Both the position numbers and the translations under genes were made by a program. DNA of 64,000 bases from Streptomyces sp. 3214.6 (GTDB taxonomy: Bacteria > Actinomycetota > Actinomycetes > Streptomycetales > Streptomycetaceae). The notes below the pieces were generated by a model that worked only from the letters and a program-made list of their open reading frames with translations, searched no databases and was not told the origin of the DNA. Positions 8,293 to 17,209 of this stretch are shown piece after piece. Where the stretch lies: the NCBI RefSeq assembly GCF_900129855.1, contig NZ_LT670819.1:8432001-8496000 (forward strand), in the 5' to 3' direction. The first letter of the stretch is position 1. Every line of letters starts with the position of its first letter.

Positions 8293-9153
8293 ATGGCCCT
8301 CATCACCCGCCGCAGAGCTCTCACCGGCTTCGGCGCCACCCTCGCCGCAGTGCTCGCTCCGCCGGCCGGCAGCGCGTTCGCCGACGGACAGCACCACGGC
8401 CACCGGCCGTTGTGGCGCGCCCACGCCCACAACGACTACGAGCACCCCCGCCCCCTCTTCGACGCGCTCGACCACCGCTTCGGCAGCGTCGAGGCCGACA
8501 TCTTCCTCGTCGACGGCGAACTCCTCATCGCCCACTCGGCGGACGAACTCGACCCGACCCGCACCCTGGAGTCCCTCTACCTCGCCCCGCTCGCCGCCCG
8601 GGTGAAGGCCAACCACGGGTCGGTGTACCGGGGTTACCGGCAGCCGCTGCAACTGCTCATCGACATCAAGACCGAGGGCTCCTCCACCTACCTCGCCCTG
8701 GACGAGCTGCTCAAGCGCTACCGGCGGTTGTTTACGACATACGCGCACGGCCGCATCCACTCCGGCCCGGTCACCGCCGTCATCTCCGGCGACCGCGCGG
8801 CCCGTACGCCCATGGAGGCGCAGACCGTCCGCCAGGCCTTCTACGACGGCCGGCTCACCGACCTCGGCGCCTCCGAGGCGTCGTTCGCCTCGCTGATCAG
8901 CGACAACTGGACCCTCAACTTCACCTGGCTCGGCGTCGGCGCCTTCCCCGCAGCGGAACGGCAGAAGCTGCGCGGGATCGTCGACGCGGCCCACGCGCGC
9001 GGGCAGCAGGTGCGGTTCTGGGCCACGCCCGACCTCGCCGGCCCCGCCCGGGACGCGCTGTGGACGGAACTCCTCGTCGCCGGCGTCGACTACCTCAACA
9101 CCGACGACCTGGCCGGCCTGGAGGCCTTCCTCGACGCCCACCGGACGGCATAG
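8293..9153 (+). CDS. Exported phosphatidylinositol-specific phospholipase C-like / glycerophosphodiesterase-like protein
   Basis: 286 residues. The N-terminus TRRRALTGFG followed by a hydrophobic stretch and AFA reads as a twin-arginine signal peptide, so the protein is exported folded. The mature part starts with RAHAHNDYEHPRPL and continues with VEADIFLVDGELLIAHS, the paired catalytic and metal-ligand pattern of the PLC-like phosphodiesterase TIM barrel, and near the end has VDYLNTDDLAGLEAF. It resembles the fungal AIM6-like branch rather than classical GlpQ. The ATG at 8293 has GGGAGG just upstream. The lipid or phosphodiester substrate is not known. It lies beside the insertion sequence but looks intact. 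Confidence 0.78.
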   Translation: MALITRRRALTGFGATLAAVLAPPAGSAFADGQHHGHRPLWRAHAHNDYEHPRPLFDALDHRFGSVEADIFLVDGELLIAHSADELDPTRTLESLYLAPLAARVKANHGSVYRGYRQPLQLLIDIKTEGSSTYLALDELLKRYRRLFTTYAHGRIHSGPVTAVISGDRAARTPMEAQTVRQAFYDGRLTDLGASEASFASLISDNWTLNFTWLGVGAFPAAERQKLRGIVDAAHARGQQVRFWATPDLAGPARDALWTELLVAGVDYLNTDDLAGLEAFLDAHRTA

Positions 9154-9309
9154 CGCCAGGCTTCGCCGCCACCGGTTCGGCACCACCCGTGAACACCGCT
9201 CGTCGACACCACCCGTTCGGCGGACAGGGCAGCCGCCCGGACGAACCCTCCGTTACGCCACACTTGCGGCCGAACGCCGTGAAAGCGGACGTGGCGGAGG
9301 AGGTTGACG

Positions 9310-9504
9310 GTGGCCATTTCGATTTCCGCGGTGCTGTTGCTGCTGCTCCTGGCGGTGATCTTCCTGCGCAACGGCGGACTGAAGCTCTCGCACGCGCTGG
9401 TCTGCCTGCTGCTCGGGTTCTTCCTGGCCGGCACCAGCGTGGCTCCCACCATCCACGATGGCCTCACGGCGACGGCCGACATCGTCGGCAGCCTTCGACC
9501 GTGA
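9310..9504 (+). CDS. Small conserved membrane protein of unknown function
   Basis: 64 residues. Two hydrophobic segments are evident: about residues 2-20 (SISAVLLLLLLAVIFL) and 28-46 (ALVCLLLGFFLAGTSV), with a short polar tail ending ADIVGSLRP. GTG at 9310 is chosen because GGAGGAGG ends six bases upstream; a TTG at 9304 would abut that site. I recall similar short proteins in actinomycete chromosomes and mobile elements, but no function is known to me. It is separated by only 21 bp from the stop of the convergent gene. Confidence 0.65.
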   Translation: MAISISAVLLLLLLAVIFLRNGGLKLSHALVCLLLGFFLAGTSVAPTIHDGLTATADIVGSLRP

Positions 9505-9525
9505 GGCCCCGCGGGGTCACCGGGG

Positions 9526-10755
9526 TTACTTGGTGAAGACGCCGATGCCGTTCGCCACCGGGCGCTCATAGCCGTCGGACGGATGGTTGCGGACGGTCAC
9601 CCTGGTCGCCCCGGCCGGGCGGGCCACCAGAGTCGACGAGCCGCCGCCGTCCAGGCTGAAGCCCTCGGTCGCACCGAGGCTCTTCAGGGCCGTGGCGACC
9701 TCGGCGATGGTCAGGCCCTTGCGGTAGGCGACGGCGCCGTCCAGCGCGAACAGGAGCACGCGCTTCCCGCCGTTGCCGATGCCGACGGCCGTCCGCACGG
9801 CCGAGACCGAGGTGTTCAGACCGGACAGCGGCTTCCCGCCCGCGAGGACCGGGTAGCCGCCGACGGCGAAGCCGTACGTCGACTGCGACGCCGACGACAG
9901 CCCGTACCGCACCGCCACCCGCTGGCCCTTGACGAGCTTCTTCAGGCGCTGCGCACCCGCCTCCCGCCCGACCAGGACCGTGGTGCCGGCCGCGATGGTC
10001 CCGCTGCCGGGCGTGGTCGACGTCGAAGCGACCCGACCCTTCCTGAGCACCACCTCGTACGTGCTGGTGCTGCACTCCGCGGCCCTTTCGGTGTCCGTGC
10101 CGCAGGTGGCCCGCTTGCGCGAGACGCTGCCCCAGTCCGAGGTGTACGCGCCGACGGAGTTCTCCGGCAACGCGTACTGGTTGAGGCCGCCCAGCGGAAG
10201 CCGCCGCCCCAGGGTGCTGAACGTCCCGTTGAGGGACAGGCTGTCGACGCGGGCCCTGCCGTCGGCGCCGACGCCGACGACGGCCCCGGTGTCGGTGCCC
10301 GGCGGCAGGGCGGGCCCGAACCGCTGCGCGTTCGGGACCGCGCCCTTGAGCGCCCTCCCGTTCACGATCGCGGGACCCACGCTCGCCCCGGTCGCCGCGA
10401 CGCCGGGGTGCTGCGTCTCGGAGATGTTGAAGAAGTCGCCGTTGACGCCGGCGACGGCCTTCTGGTTGTCGGCCAGCGAGGAGACGGCCGCGCGGGCCGC
10501 GACCGCGCCCGGATACAACAGCCCCAGCCGCACATGGGTGTTGGTGAGGTCGACACTGAGCACATGCACATGCGTCGTCCCGGCGGCCGCCGACAGGTCG
10601 TACTGTCGGTACGCCACGCCCGCCGCCACGGTGGTCCAGATCGCGGCCTCGGCCGGGATCGCCCCCGCGAAGGTCGCACCGGCCACGGTGCCGAGTGCGA
10701 CGAGCAGCGTCAGCGGCTTTCGGCGTACCCCGGACCGTTTCTGATGTGATGTCAC
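9526..10755 (-). CDS. Secreted phosphodiester glycosidase (NAGPA-domain) family protein
   Basis: 409 residues with a Sec-type signal peptide (residues 1-37: KRSGVRRKPLTLLVALG, ending AEA). The NAGPA fold is supported by AVAGVNGDFFNI in the middle and the C-terminal FSLDGGGSSTLVARP, which carries the family's glycine-rich active-site loop, followed by RPVANGIGVF. NAGPA-domain enzymes cleave phosphodiester-linked sugars, as in N-acetylglucosamine-1-phosphodiester; in bacteria they are linked to cell-wall or exopolymer turnover. Two internal cysteines (CGTDTERAAEC) could form a disulphide. It starts at GTG 10755 behind an AGGGGGG stretch. The substrate is unknown. Confidence 0.85.
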   Translation of the reverse strand: MTSHQKRSGVRRKPLTLLVALGTVAGATFAGAIPAEAAIWTTVAAGVAYRQYDLSAAAGTTHVHVLSVDLTNTHVRLGLLYPGAVAARAAVSSLADNQKAVAGVNGDFFNISETQHPGVAATGASVGPAIVNGRALKGAVPNAQRFGPALPPGTDTGAVVGVGADGRARVDSLSLNGTFSTLGRRLPLGGLNQYALPENSVGAYTSDWGSVSRKRATCGTDTERAAECSTSTYEVVLRKGRVASTSTTPGSGTIAAGTTVLVGREAGAQRLKKLVKGQRVAVRYGLSSASQSTYGFAVGGYPVLAGGKPLSGLNTSVSAVRTAVGIGNGGKRVLLFALDGAVAYRKGLTIAEVATALKSLGATEGFSLDGGGSSTLVARPAGATRVTVRNHPSDGYERPVANGIGVFTK

Positions 10756-10773
10756 AGGCCCCCCCTGGGTAGT

Positions 10774-11406
10774 TCAGTTCGGCCGCAACTCTCTCACGAC
10801 CTGCGGGAACACCCGCCAAGCGGGTGGGCGCCATGCCACGGGAACGGGTGAGAAAACGCACGAATGCGGGTGTCCCCGCCCCCCGTTCCGCGGCGCCGCC
10901 CCATCGCGTGTGCTAGGGCCTGTCCGACGGGGTCTGGGCGTACGGGGTGAAGTGGGCCGGGGGGTGTCGATCGGGAGGTCCGGGCGCCAGGCGGTGAGGG
11001 ACTGGGCGCTGCACACGAACAGGGACGGCGGCAGGTGGTCCAGGGAGTACCAGCGCCAGTCGCCGACGCGCTCACCCGGCTGGTCGGCCGGCTCGCCCGC
11101 CCAGTCGGTGACGACGGCGCCGACCGTCATCCGCACCACACCGTCGACCCGGTCGAGGAGCGTGCCCAGCAGGCGCACGTCCGAGGGGTCCGCCCGCAGC
11201 CCCGTCTCCTCCCGCAGTTCCCGCACGACCGTCTCCGGGAGGGACTCCCCGGGTTCGACCGTGCCGCCCGGCAGCTCCCAGGTGCCCCGGCGGTGGCGGC
11301 CCAGGAGCAGTCCGCGGGGGCCGTACAGGATGGCGCCGACGCCGAGGGCCGCGTGCGCGACGGGCGGGAGGTTCGTGCGGGGCGGGCGCGGACACGCAGC
11401 GGGCAC
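10774..11406 (-). CDS. NUDIX hydrolase half of a frameshifted methyltransferase/NUDIX fusion
   Basis: A NUDIX pyrophosphohydrolase domain with the signature GGTVEPGESLPETVVRELRE, matching GX5EX7REUXEEXGU (REETGL follows). The domain begins around HAALGVGAILYGPRG and runs to AQSLTAWRPDLPID. Relatives I recall in streptomycetes are single proteins with an N-terminal methyltransferase; here that domain is in another frame immediately upstream. A GTG at 11406 could start this half on its own. A second frame break seems to lie near 10960: shifting frame there restores an ending that reads TPAHFTPYAQ and stops at 10913, whereas the present frame wanders on to 10774. Real decay or homopolymer sequencing error are both possible. 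Confidence 0.6.
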   Translation of the reverse strand: MPAACPRPPRTNLPPVAHAALGVGAILYGPRGLLLGRHRRGTWELPGGTVEPGESLPETVVRELREETGLRADPSDVRLLGTLLDRVDGVVRMTVGAVVTDWAGEPADQPGERVGDWRWYSLDHLPPSLFVCSAQSLTAWRPDLPIDTPRPTSPRTPRPRRTGPSTRDGAAPRNGGRGHPHSCVFSPVPVAWRPPAWRVFPQVVRELRPN

Positions 11407-12128
11407 CGGGCCCGGAAGACGCGGTAGGAGGCGCGGTTGGCCGGGTCGGGCGCCGTCACCGGCACGACGTCCTCGACGCGCAGCCCGTGCTCGGTGAGCA
11501 GTTCCTCCCACACCTCGGGCACGGGCGCCCACATGCGGACCGTCGTCTCGCCGCCGCCCGCGAACCGCAGCGTCTCCGGCCGGGCGACGAGGTCCGAAGT
11601 GGGCCCGTCTCCACGGGAGTTGGTGTGCAGCACGGAGAAGCACAGGGTTCCGCCCGGGGCGAGCGCGGTTGCCAGCGCGGGGAGCAGCCGTCGTGGGTCG
11701 ATGAAGGGGACGGCGTTGACGGAGTAGACCACGTCGTAGGGCCGCGCGGCCCGCAGGTGTGCGACGGCGTCGGCGTGCACGAGTCGTAGCCCGGCCAGGG
11801 AGCCGTACCGGGCCCGGGCGCGTGCGATCTGGCCCGGCGCGGAGTCGACCGCGTCGACGATCGCCCCGTGCGCGCGCACGAGCCGGGCGGCGTGCCGGGC
11901 CGTGCCGCAGCCGAGGTCCAGGACGCGCCGGCCCGTCAGCTCCCCGAGGAACGCCACGTCCGGCCCCGAGTCCGGGAACCCCCAGTCGATCCGCTCCGCC
12001 TCCGGCAGGACCGTCCCGCGCTCCAGATGGTGTGCGGCGTAGGCCTGCCAGGCGTCGGCGTTGACCGACTCGAGCCCGTCGCCGAGGGCGTCGTCGGCAG
12101 TGTCGTCGGGGGAGTGGGGGCAGGGCAT
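11127..12128 (-). CDS. SAM-dependent methyltransferase half of a frameshifted fusion
   Basis: A class I methyltransferase: motif I RRVLDLGCGTARHAA, then VDAVDSAPGQIARARARYG and PYDVVYSVNAVPF. The genuine protein runs from ATG 12128 (GGAGG upstream) to about 11380 (NRASYRVFRARCPLRV). Beyond that the frame continues to 11127 with arginine/serine-rich nonsense lying over the NUDIX domain in another frame. In the recalled bifunctional family the linker leads directly into HAALGVGAIL, so one base gained or lost near 11345-11400 would break the fusion. Whether this half still works alone is unknown; the substrate of the family is not established. Confidence 0.6.
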   Translation of the reverse strand: MPCPHSPDDTADDALGDGLESVNADAWQAYAAHHLERGTVLPEAERIDWGFPDSGPDVAFLGELTGRRVLDLGCGTARHAARLVRAHGAIVDAVDSAPGQIARARARYGSLAGLRLVHADAVAHLRAARPYDVVYSVNAVPFIDPRRLLPALATALAPGGTLCFSVLHTNSRGDGPTSDLVARPETLRFAGGGETTVRMWAPVPEVWEELLTEHGLRVEDVVPVTAPDPANRASYRVFRARCPLRVRARPARTSRPSRTRPSASAPSCTAPADCSWAATAGAPGSCRAARSNPGSPSRRRSCGNCGRRRGCGRTPRTCACWARSSTGSTVWCG

Positions 12129-12215
12129 GGGCGGGGCCTCCGGGGCGGTCGGTCGGTGCTCGTCGGCCGGGTGATTCTTACCGGCCCGGCGCCCCGGGAT
12201 GCATGACACGGGCTC

Positions 12216-12665
12216 TCAGTGCACGGGATGCCTGCTGAGGATCGACACCCGGTTGAAGGCGTTGATGGTGACGGCCACCCAGATCACCGCCGAGAGCTGG
12301 TCGTCGGTGAGGACCTGCCGGGCGTCGGCGTACGCGGCCTCCTGCGCGGCGGCGTCGGACGGCACGGTGGTCGCCTCCGCCAGCGCCAGGGCCGCGCGCT
12401 CCGGCGGAGTGAAGAGGTCGGTGTCCCGCCAGGCGGCGAGGACGCCCAGCCGGCGGGTGTCCTCCCCCGCCCGCAGGGCGGCCCTGGTGTGCACGTCCAG
12501 GCAGAACGCGCAGCCGTTGAGCTGGGAGACGCGCAGGTTGACCAGTTCCACGAGGGTGCGCTCCAGACCGGCGTCGGCGGCGGTCGCCCGCACGGCCTCG
12601 GACGTCTGGACCAGGGCGTGGTAGGCCTTGGGGCTCTGCTTGTCGATGAAGATCCGTCGAGTCAC
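12216..12665 (-). CDS. Carboxymuconolactone decarboxylase/AhpD-like alkylhydroperoxidase
   Basis: 149 residues. The redox motif NGCAFCLDVHTRAA (CxxC followed by a histidine four residues on) is the AhpD core, which reduces peroxides through a cysteine pair and a relay histidine. The rest is the usual all-helical fold, and the protein ends WVAVTINAFNRVSI. It starts at GTG 12665. Single-gene transcription is likely, since the neighbours are unrelated. A stress-protection role against organic peroxides is inferred from the family. Confidence 0.85.
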   Translation of the reverse strand: MTRRIFIDKQSPKAYHALVQTSEAVRATAADAGLERTLVELVNLRVSQLNGCAFCLDVHTRAALRAGEDTRRLGVLAAWRDTDLFTPPERAALALAEATTVPSDAAAQEAAYADARQVLTDDQLSAVIWVAVTINAFNRVSILSRHPVH

Positions 12666-12758
12666 AGTTGAATATCAAACCACTCATGGGTCGGGGTGTC
12701 CGCCCGACCCGGGCGACGGCCGCCATGGCGAGCCGTCCGCCCGGGAGGGGCGTGGTGC

Positions 12759-14663
12759 TCAGCGGTAACAGGTGGTGAGGCCGGGCCGCCAGGGGCAGGC
12801 GAGGGCGGCGAAGCCACCGTTGCCCAAGACGTCGACGTCGAGCGTGTCGCCACCGCGCAGCACGCGACGGTCCTGGACGAGGCCGTCGGCGCCGTCCCTG
12901 ATCGTCTCGACCAGCCACCGCCCGGAGCCGATGGACAGCGGCACCCGCGCGGTGTGCGCCGCGCCCGCGAACACCCCGCCGAGGAACCAACGGTCGCCGC
13001 CGCGCCGGGCCAGTACGGCCTGCTGCCCCGGCTGTCCGGCGAGCAGCCGGGTGTCGTCCCAGGCGGCGGGGACCTGGTCGAGGAAGCCCCGGGCGAGCGG
13101 CCGCACGTCGTAGGACTCCGGGGTGCCCGCGAACATCTGCAGCCCCGACTCGTAGACGACGGTGAGCCCGACCTCGGCCGCGTCGGAGTTGGGGCGCAGG
13201 CCGACCCGCTGGAAGGCGCCGGGGGTGAAGTCCATGGAGCCGATGACATTGCGGGTGAAGGGCAGGGTGGTGAGATGGGCGGCGGTGTTGGTGCGTTTCT
13301 CCTCGCCGCCGACGCCCTCCAGCGTCATCACCTGCGGCCAGGTGCGCTGGATGCCCTTGGGGATCGTGGAGCCGTGGAAGTCGACCATGAGGTGGCGGGC
13401 GGCCGTCTCCGGGAGGATCGTGTCGTACCACTGGAGCATGGACTGCGCCTCGGAGTTCATGAAGTCGATCTTGACGCCCTTGACGCCCCACCGCTCCAGG
13501 GTGGGTAGCCACTGGGCGCGTTCCTCGGGTGTGTCGAGGTCGCGCTGGTGGATCCAGACGACGATCCCGACGCCCTTGGCGCGGGCGTACTCGACGAGTT
13601 CGGGCATCCAGCTGGTGGTCCGCCAGTCGGGATCGGTGACGTCCCACTCGTCCTTCTTGAAGTACCAGCCCGAGTCGACGGCCTCGTAGGGCCAGCCCCG
13701 TTCGGCCGCGTAGTCGACGTACGCCTTCTGTGCCGCGAGGCTCTGACCGGCCGGACGGCCGCCGGCGAGCCAGGTCCACAGCACGGTGCCGGGCCGGATC
13801 CAGGAGGGGTGCGCGACCTTGGAGGCGGGGGCGAGGTCGTCGGTGAACGTGGACCGGGTGACGGTGGCGAGGTCGCCGGTGACCATGGCCCGCCAGGGTG
13901 TGGCGAGGGGCCCCTCGGTGCGGACCCGGTCGTCGGCCAGCCGGATCCGGTAGGCGCCGGCGCCCTGGGTGTGGGCGAGCCGGGCGCCCGAGTAGGCGCC
14001 GGTGAGGCCGGACTCGGCGAGCAGCGTGTAGCCGCCGGGCGTGGCGAAGAGCGCCTGGTCGGAATAGTCGTTGGTCGGGGCGCTCGCGGCGGTGTACTGG
14101 GCGAACTGGCCCTCGTTGTCGACCCGGTAGGTGCTCAGCCAGGCGCTCGCGTCCGACGGCAGGTTGAACGCGGAGGTCTCGCCGAGCACGTCGCCGTACC
14201 CGGCGGGCAGGACGTACCGGTAGGCGATGCCGTCGGCCGAGGCGCGCACCACGAGGTCGAGGCGGGCGCCGGCGGCGGTGGCGAACGACAGCCGGGTCTC
14301 GTTCATCCGGACGGTGCGGTCCAGGCGTTTACCGGACCTGGCCCGGTACCGCTCGTCGACCCGCTGGTCCTTGCGGTGCAGAAAGCGCAGACCCTGGGAC
14401 AGGTCGGCCTGTTCGGTGACGATGCCGACGGGCGACGGCTCGATGACGGTACGGCCGTCGCGGGACACCGCGAGGCTCAGCGTGCCGGTGGTGTCGTCCA
14501 GGGATATCCGCGCGCGGGGCGCGTGCGCAGCCGCGGAGACGGCCCAGACGTGGTCCTGCTGGTCGTGGTCCTGCTGTTCGGCCCGTGCGGGCCCGGTCGT
14601 GAGGAGTGCGGCCACCAGTCCGGCGCAGAGCGCGGCGACCGCGGTTCTGATCGGAACAGCCAT
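12759..14663 (-). CDS. Secreted glycoside hydrolase family 97 protein (alpha-galactosidase/alpha-glucosidase type)
   Basis: 634 residues with a signal peptide (about 1-28, ending ARA). The layout is that of GH97: an N-terminal beta-supersandwich, a central TIM barrel from about FTDDLAPAS to DFTPGAF, and a C-terminal beta domain. GVKGVKIDFMNSEAQ carries an aspartate at the place of the nucleophile of retaining GH97 alpha-galactosidases; LEGVGGEEKRTNTA is the later conserved loop. Inverting family members use glutamates instead, so a retaining alpha-galactosidase is the better guess. The ATG at 14663 lies 55 bp downstream of the next gene's stop; the two glycosidases point the same way and may be cotranscribed. 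Confidence 0.82.
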   Translation of the reverse strand: MAVPIRTAVAALCAGLVAALLTTGPARAEQQDHDQQDHVWAVSAAAHAPRARISLDDTTGTLSLAVSRDGRTVIEPSPVGIVTEQADLSQGLRFLHRKDQRVDERYRARSGKRLDRTVRMNETRLSFATAAGARLDLVVRASADGIAYRYVLPAGYGDVLGETSAFNLPSDASAWLSTYRVDNEGQFAQYTAASAPTNDYSDQALFATPGGYTLLAESGLTGAYSGARLAHTQGAGAYRIRLADDRVRTEGPLATPWRAMVTGDLATVTRSTFTDDLAPASKVAHPSWIRPGTVLWTWLAGGRPAGQSLAAQKAYVDYAAERGWPYEAVDSGWYFKKDEWDVTDPDWRTTSWMPELVEYARAKGVGIVVWIHQRDLDTPEERAQWLPTLERWGVKGVKIDFMNSEAQSMLQWYDTILPETAARHLMVDFHGSTIPKGIQRTWPQVMTLEGVGGEEKRTNTAAHLTTLPFTRNVIGSMDFTPGAFQRVGLRPNSDAAEVGLTVVYESGLQMFAGTPESYDVRPLARGFLDQVPAAWDDTRLLAGQPGQQAVLARRGGDRWFLGGVFAGAAHTARVPLSIGSGRWLVETIRDGADGLVQDRRVLRGGDTLDVDVLGNGGFAALACPWRPGLTTCYR

Positions 14664-14718
14664 GAGAACCCTCCCTGTCGATGAGGTGGGACGGAGTGTG
14701 CGGCCTGTCCGCCGGTCT

Positions 14719-17019
14719 CTACGGCAGTCCCCAGGCCGGACCCGGTTCGCTGACGGCGACGGGCGCGACGACGAGGTCGGGCCGGGAGCCCGGGTGGACG
14801 AGCACCTCGCGGCCCTTGGGCAGGTCGATGGCAAGGGTGCCGTCGGCCAGGGCGTGGGTGCGGGCCGGGCTGCCGTCGTCGAGGAGCACGGTGAGGGCGC
14901 CGGTGAGGCCGTGCCGGAGCTTGAGCGGCTCGCCGGCCAGGCTCCTGATCCGGATGAACCGGGTCTTGCCCGCCTTGCGGACGGCACTGACCAGGAACGC
15001 GCCCTGGGTGCGGAAATCGTGCAGGGTGACGTCCGCCCAGTCGGACGGGACGGCCGGGAAGACGCGGATCACGCCGCCCCAGCTCTGGCAGAACATGTCG
15101 TGCAGGGACTGCGAGGCGGACAGCGGGGTCTCGATGACCGGACCGGCCTCGGTGTAGTGCGTGTTGGCCTGGCAGGGGTAGCGGGTGGTGGTGTCGAAGA
15201 ACTTCCGCAGATAGCCGATCGCGGTGTCGCCGTCGCCGGTCATCGCGTAGAGGGAGGCGGCGCCGGTGTAGCTGTAGCCGCGGTGCGCGCCGGTCAGCGC
15301 GTGCCAGCGTACGACGGACCTGGTGATCAGGTCGCGGCTCTCGGGCTGGTCCCAGTTGACCAGGTACAGCGGGTACACCATCAGCAGGTGCGAGTAGTGC
15401 CGGTGGGACTGCGCGTACGGGGTGTCGGCGCCGATCATGAAGCCGTTGTCGTCGACCGGGTACGGCGTGAGCCTGGCCAGCACATCCCGCCAGCGGGGGA
15501 TCAACTCCTCGTCGACGCCCAGCAGTTCGGCGGACTCGATGAGGGTCTGACAGCCCCAGCGGATGAGTGCCAGGTCGTAGTTGGTGTCCTGCGGGGGCAC
15601 GACGGGGTACTCGGGCGAGAGCGTGCTCGGCAGATGCAGCCTGCCGTCGCTGCCCGGGGTGAGGAAGTGCAGGTAGTAGGCGATCGCCCGGCGCAGCACC
15701 GGGTGGATCGTGTCGCGCAGCAAGGACTTGTCCATGGAGTGCCGGTAGGACAGCCACACGTTGTGCAGCGCCCAGGTGAGGTCGCCGGTCTCGGCGCCGG
15801 TGCCCGGGCGGCCCACCTCCCGGTTGCCGAACATGTCGGAGCTGCGGCCGATGCCGGAGCTGTCCGAGCGGTAGGCGGCGGGCACGTTGGCGATCAGCTG
15901 TTCCTGGTTCTGCCGCAGGGTGGTGGCGAGCGAGTCGAGTTCGGGGTGGTTGGAGCCGTGGATGAGCCAGTACTCCAGCTGGACGTTGAGGTTCCACCAC
16001 ACCGCGGGCCACGGGGTGGGCTCCAGCCAGGGTCCGGAGGTGGCCATCACGGGACCGCCCGCGCGGCTGGCGGAGGCCACCTTGTAGAGCTGGATCCAGT
16101 GGAAGCTCTGCAGCCGCCCGTCGGGGAACGACACGAAGCTCTTCGGGTAGAACGCGTGCCACCAGCCGGTGTGACGTCGCCGGAGGGCGCTGTACGACGC
16201 GGCGCGTCGCAGGTTGCGCAGCGAGTCGGCCTCGGCGGCGGTGTCGGAGGGGAAGCTGTGCCCGACGCTGACGAGGAGGTCGTCGCCGGTGCGGCGGTAC
16301 GCGGTGGCGGTCTGCCCGCCGCCGCTGAGCGGCTGGAGCACCTGCTCGGTGCCGTCGGCGGCGGTCCGGGTGGTCCAGGCGGGATGGGCGGTGTAGCCGG
16401 TGGGCGGGGCCTCCTGGATCTTGCGGGGGCTGATGGCCTCCTCGGGGTGGAAGGTCCAGGTGACCCGTTCGCCGCCGCCGGCCGTGACCCGGGCGGCCAG
16501 GACCTCGTCGTGGATGAGGGCGGAGAGGGTGAGGGTGCCGGCGGTGGTGGTCACGGTGCCGGTGAGTTCGGCGTTCCACAGGCTCAGTCGCCAGTCGACG
16601 GCGGTGATGGTGCCGACCGGGTCGAGTGTGAGGTGTCCGACCGGCAGCCGGCAGGTGCCCCAGCCGCTGCCGAACTGCGGCCGGTGGTCCTGGACCCGGC
16701 CGTGCTGGACGGTGAAGCGGATCCGGTTGGCGCCCGGTTCCTGGTAGATCATGCTGCCGAGCAGCCCGTCGCCGAGGAACGGACCCTCGTACCAGCGGGT
16801 GGGCAGCCTGGTCCACAGCAGGTCCTGGTCGCGCAGGAACCTGCTCCAGGCGCCGTCGGTGGTCATGGTGGAGCTGAGCTTCCAGGGGCGTTTGCCGCCT
16901 GCTGAGGACGGCTCGGCGTGGGCAATCCCCGGCAGGGCTGTGACGGCCGCTCCGCCGAGCGCGGTGCCGAGTACGGCTCTGCGAGGCACGGGTAAGCGCT
17001 TCCCCGGTTGCGAGGTCAT
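14719..17019 (-). CDS. Secreted glycoside hydrolase family 95-like protein (alpha-L-fucosidase/galactosidase family)
   Basis: 766 residues. PVPRRAVLGTALGG followed by a hydrophobic stretch and AHA is a twin-arginine signal peptide. The body shows the GH95 plan: an N-terminal beta domain (WYEGPFLGDGLLGSMIYQEP), an alpha/alpha-six barrel with AVWWNLNVQLEYW and DLTWALHNVWLSY, and a C-terminal beta domain. GH95 enzymes remove alpha-linked fucose or galactose. ATG 17019 lies 6 nt from a GGAGG site; the adjacent ATG 17022 is only 3 nt away. A promoter and dyads sit upstream. Together with the GH97 gene and the inositol-type catabolic genes it suggests breakdown of a plant or microbial glycoside. 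Confidence 0.8.
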   Translation of the reverse strand: MTSQPGKRLPVPRRAVLGTALGGAAVTALPGIAHAEPSSAGGKRPWKLSSTMTTDGAWSRFLRDQDLLWTRLPTRWYEGPFLGDGLLGSMIYQEPGANRIRFTVQHGRVQDHRPQFGSGWGTCRLPVGHLTLDPVGTITAVDWRLSLWNAELTGTVTTTAGTLTLSALIHDEVLAARVTAGGGERVTWTFHPEEAISPRKIQEAPPTGYTAHPAWTTRTAADGTEQVLQPLSGGGQTATAYRRTGDDLLVSVGHSFPSDTAAEADSLRNLRRAASYSALRRRHTGWWHAFYPKSFVSFPDGRLQSFHWIQLYKVASASRAGGPVMATSGPWLEPTPWPAVWWNLNVQLEYWLIHGSNHPELDSLATTLRQNQEQLIANVPAAYRSDSSGIGRSSDMFGNREVGRPGTGAETGDLTWALHNVWLSYRHSMDKSLLRDTIHPVLRRAIAYYLHFLTPGSDGRLHLPSTLSPEYPVVPPQDTNYDLALIRWGCQTLIESAELLGVDEELIPRWRDVLARLTPYPVDDNGFMIGADTPYAQSHRHYSHLLMVYPLYLVNWDQPESRDLITRSVVRWHALTGAHRGYSYTGAASLYAMTGDGDTAIGYLRKFFDTTTRYPCQANTHYTEAGPVIETPLSASQSLHDMFCQSWGGVIRVFPAVPSDWADVTLHDFRTQGAFLVSAVRKAGKTRFIRIRSLAGEPLKLRHGLTGALTVLLDDGSPARTHALADGTLAIDLPKGREVLVHPGSRPDLVVAPVAVSEPGPAWGLP

Positions 17020-17056
17020 CATCGTCCTCCAGATCTGACAGGCCATCAGTGCAGGG

Positions 17057-17138
17057 AATACATCGGGTGTATCGGGGACCGTAGGCAAGGGTTCAGAGAC
17101 CTGTCAATGGTTCAAGTCCTTGACTCCTCCGATGTATT
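17057..17138 (-). promoter_or_regulatory. Promoter and paired dyad operators upstream of the GH95 gene
   Basis: On the minus strand TTGACA (17107-17102) and TACGGT (17083-17078), 18 bp apart, form a good promoter. AATACATCGG at 17057-17066 and its exact complement at 17129-17138 bracket it, and at the expected start site ATACA and TGTAT face each other across 5 bp (17058-17072). The arrangement looks like two binding sites for one regulator flanking the promoter. The regulator is not identified. Confidence 0.5.
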
Positions 17139-17209
17139 GAGGTTGCCTGCTGGTATGTACCTGGCATGTTCCTGACTTTCCTGTGACCGGAAAGGAACAC
17201 CCGGGTGGC

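Noticed and set aside
8040..9536. Long plus-strand open frame spanning the insertion-sequence end and the next gene
   Set aside because: Proline/arginine-rich shadow in a different frame from the exported phosphodiesterase-like protein, which has a signal peptide and ribosome site.
11127..11380. Arg/Ser-rich C-terminal tail of the methyltransferase as real protein
   Set aside because: The same bases encode a perfect NUDIX domain in another frame; the tail is out-of-frame reading.
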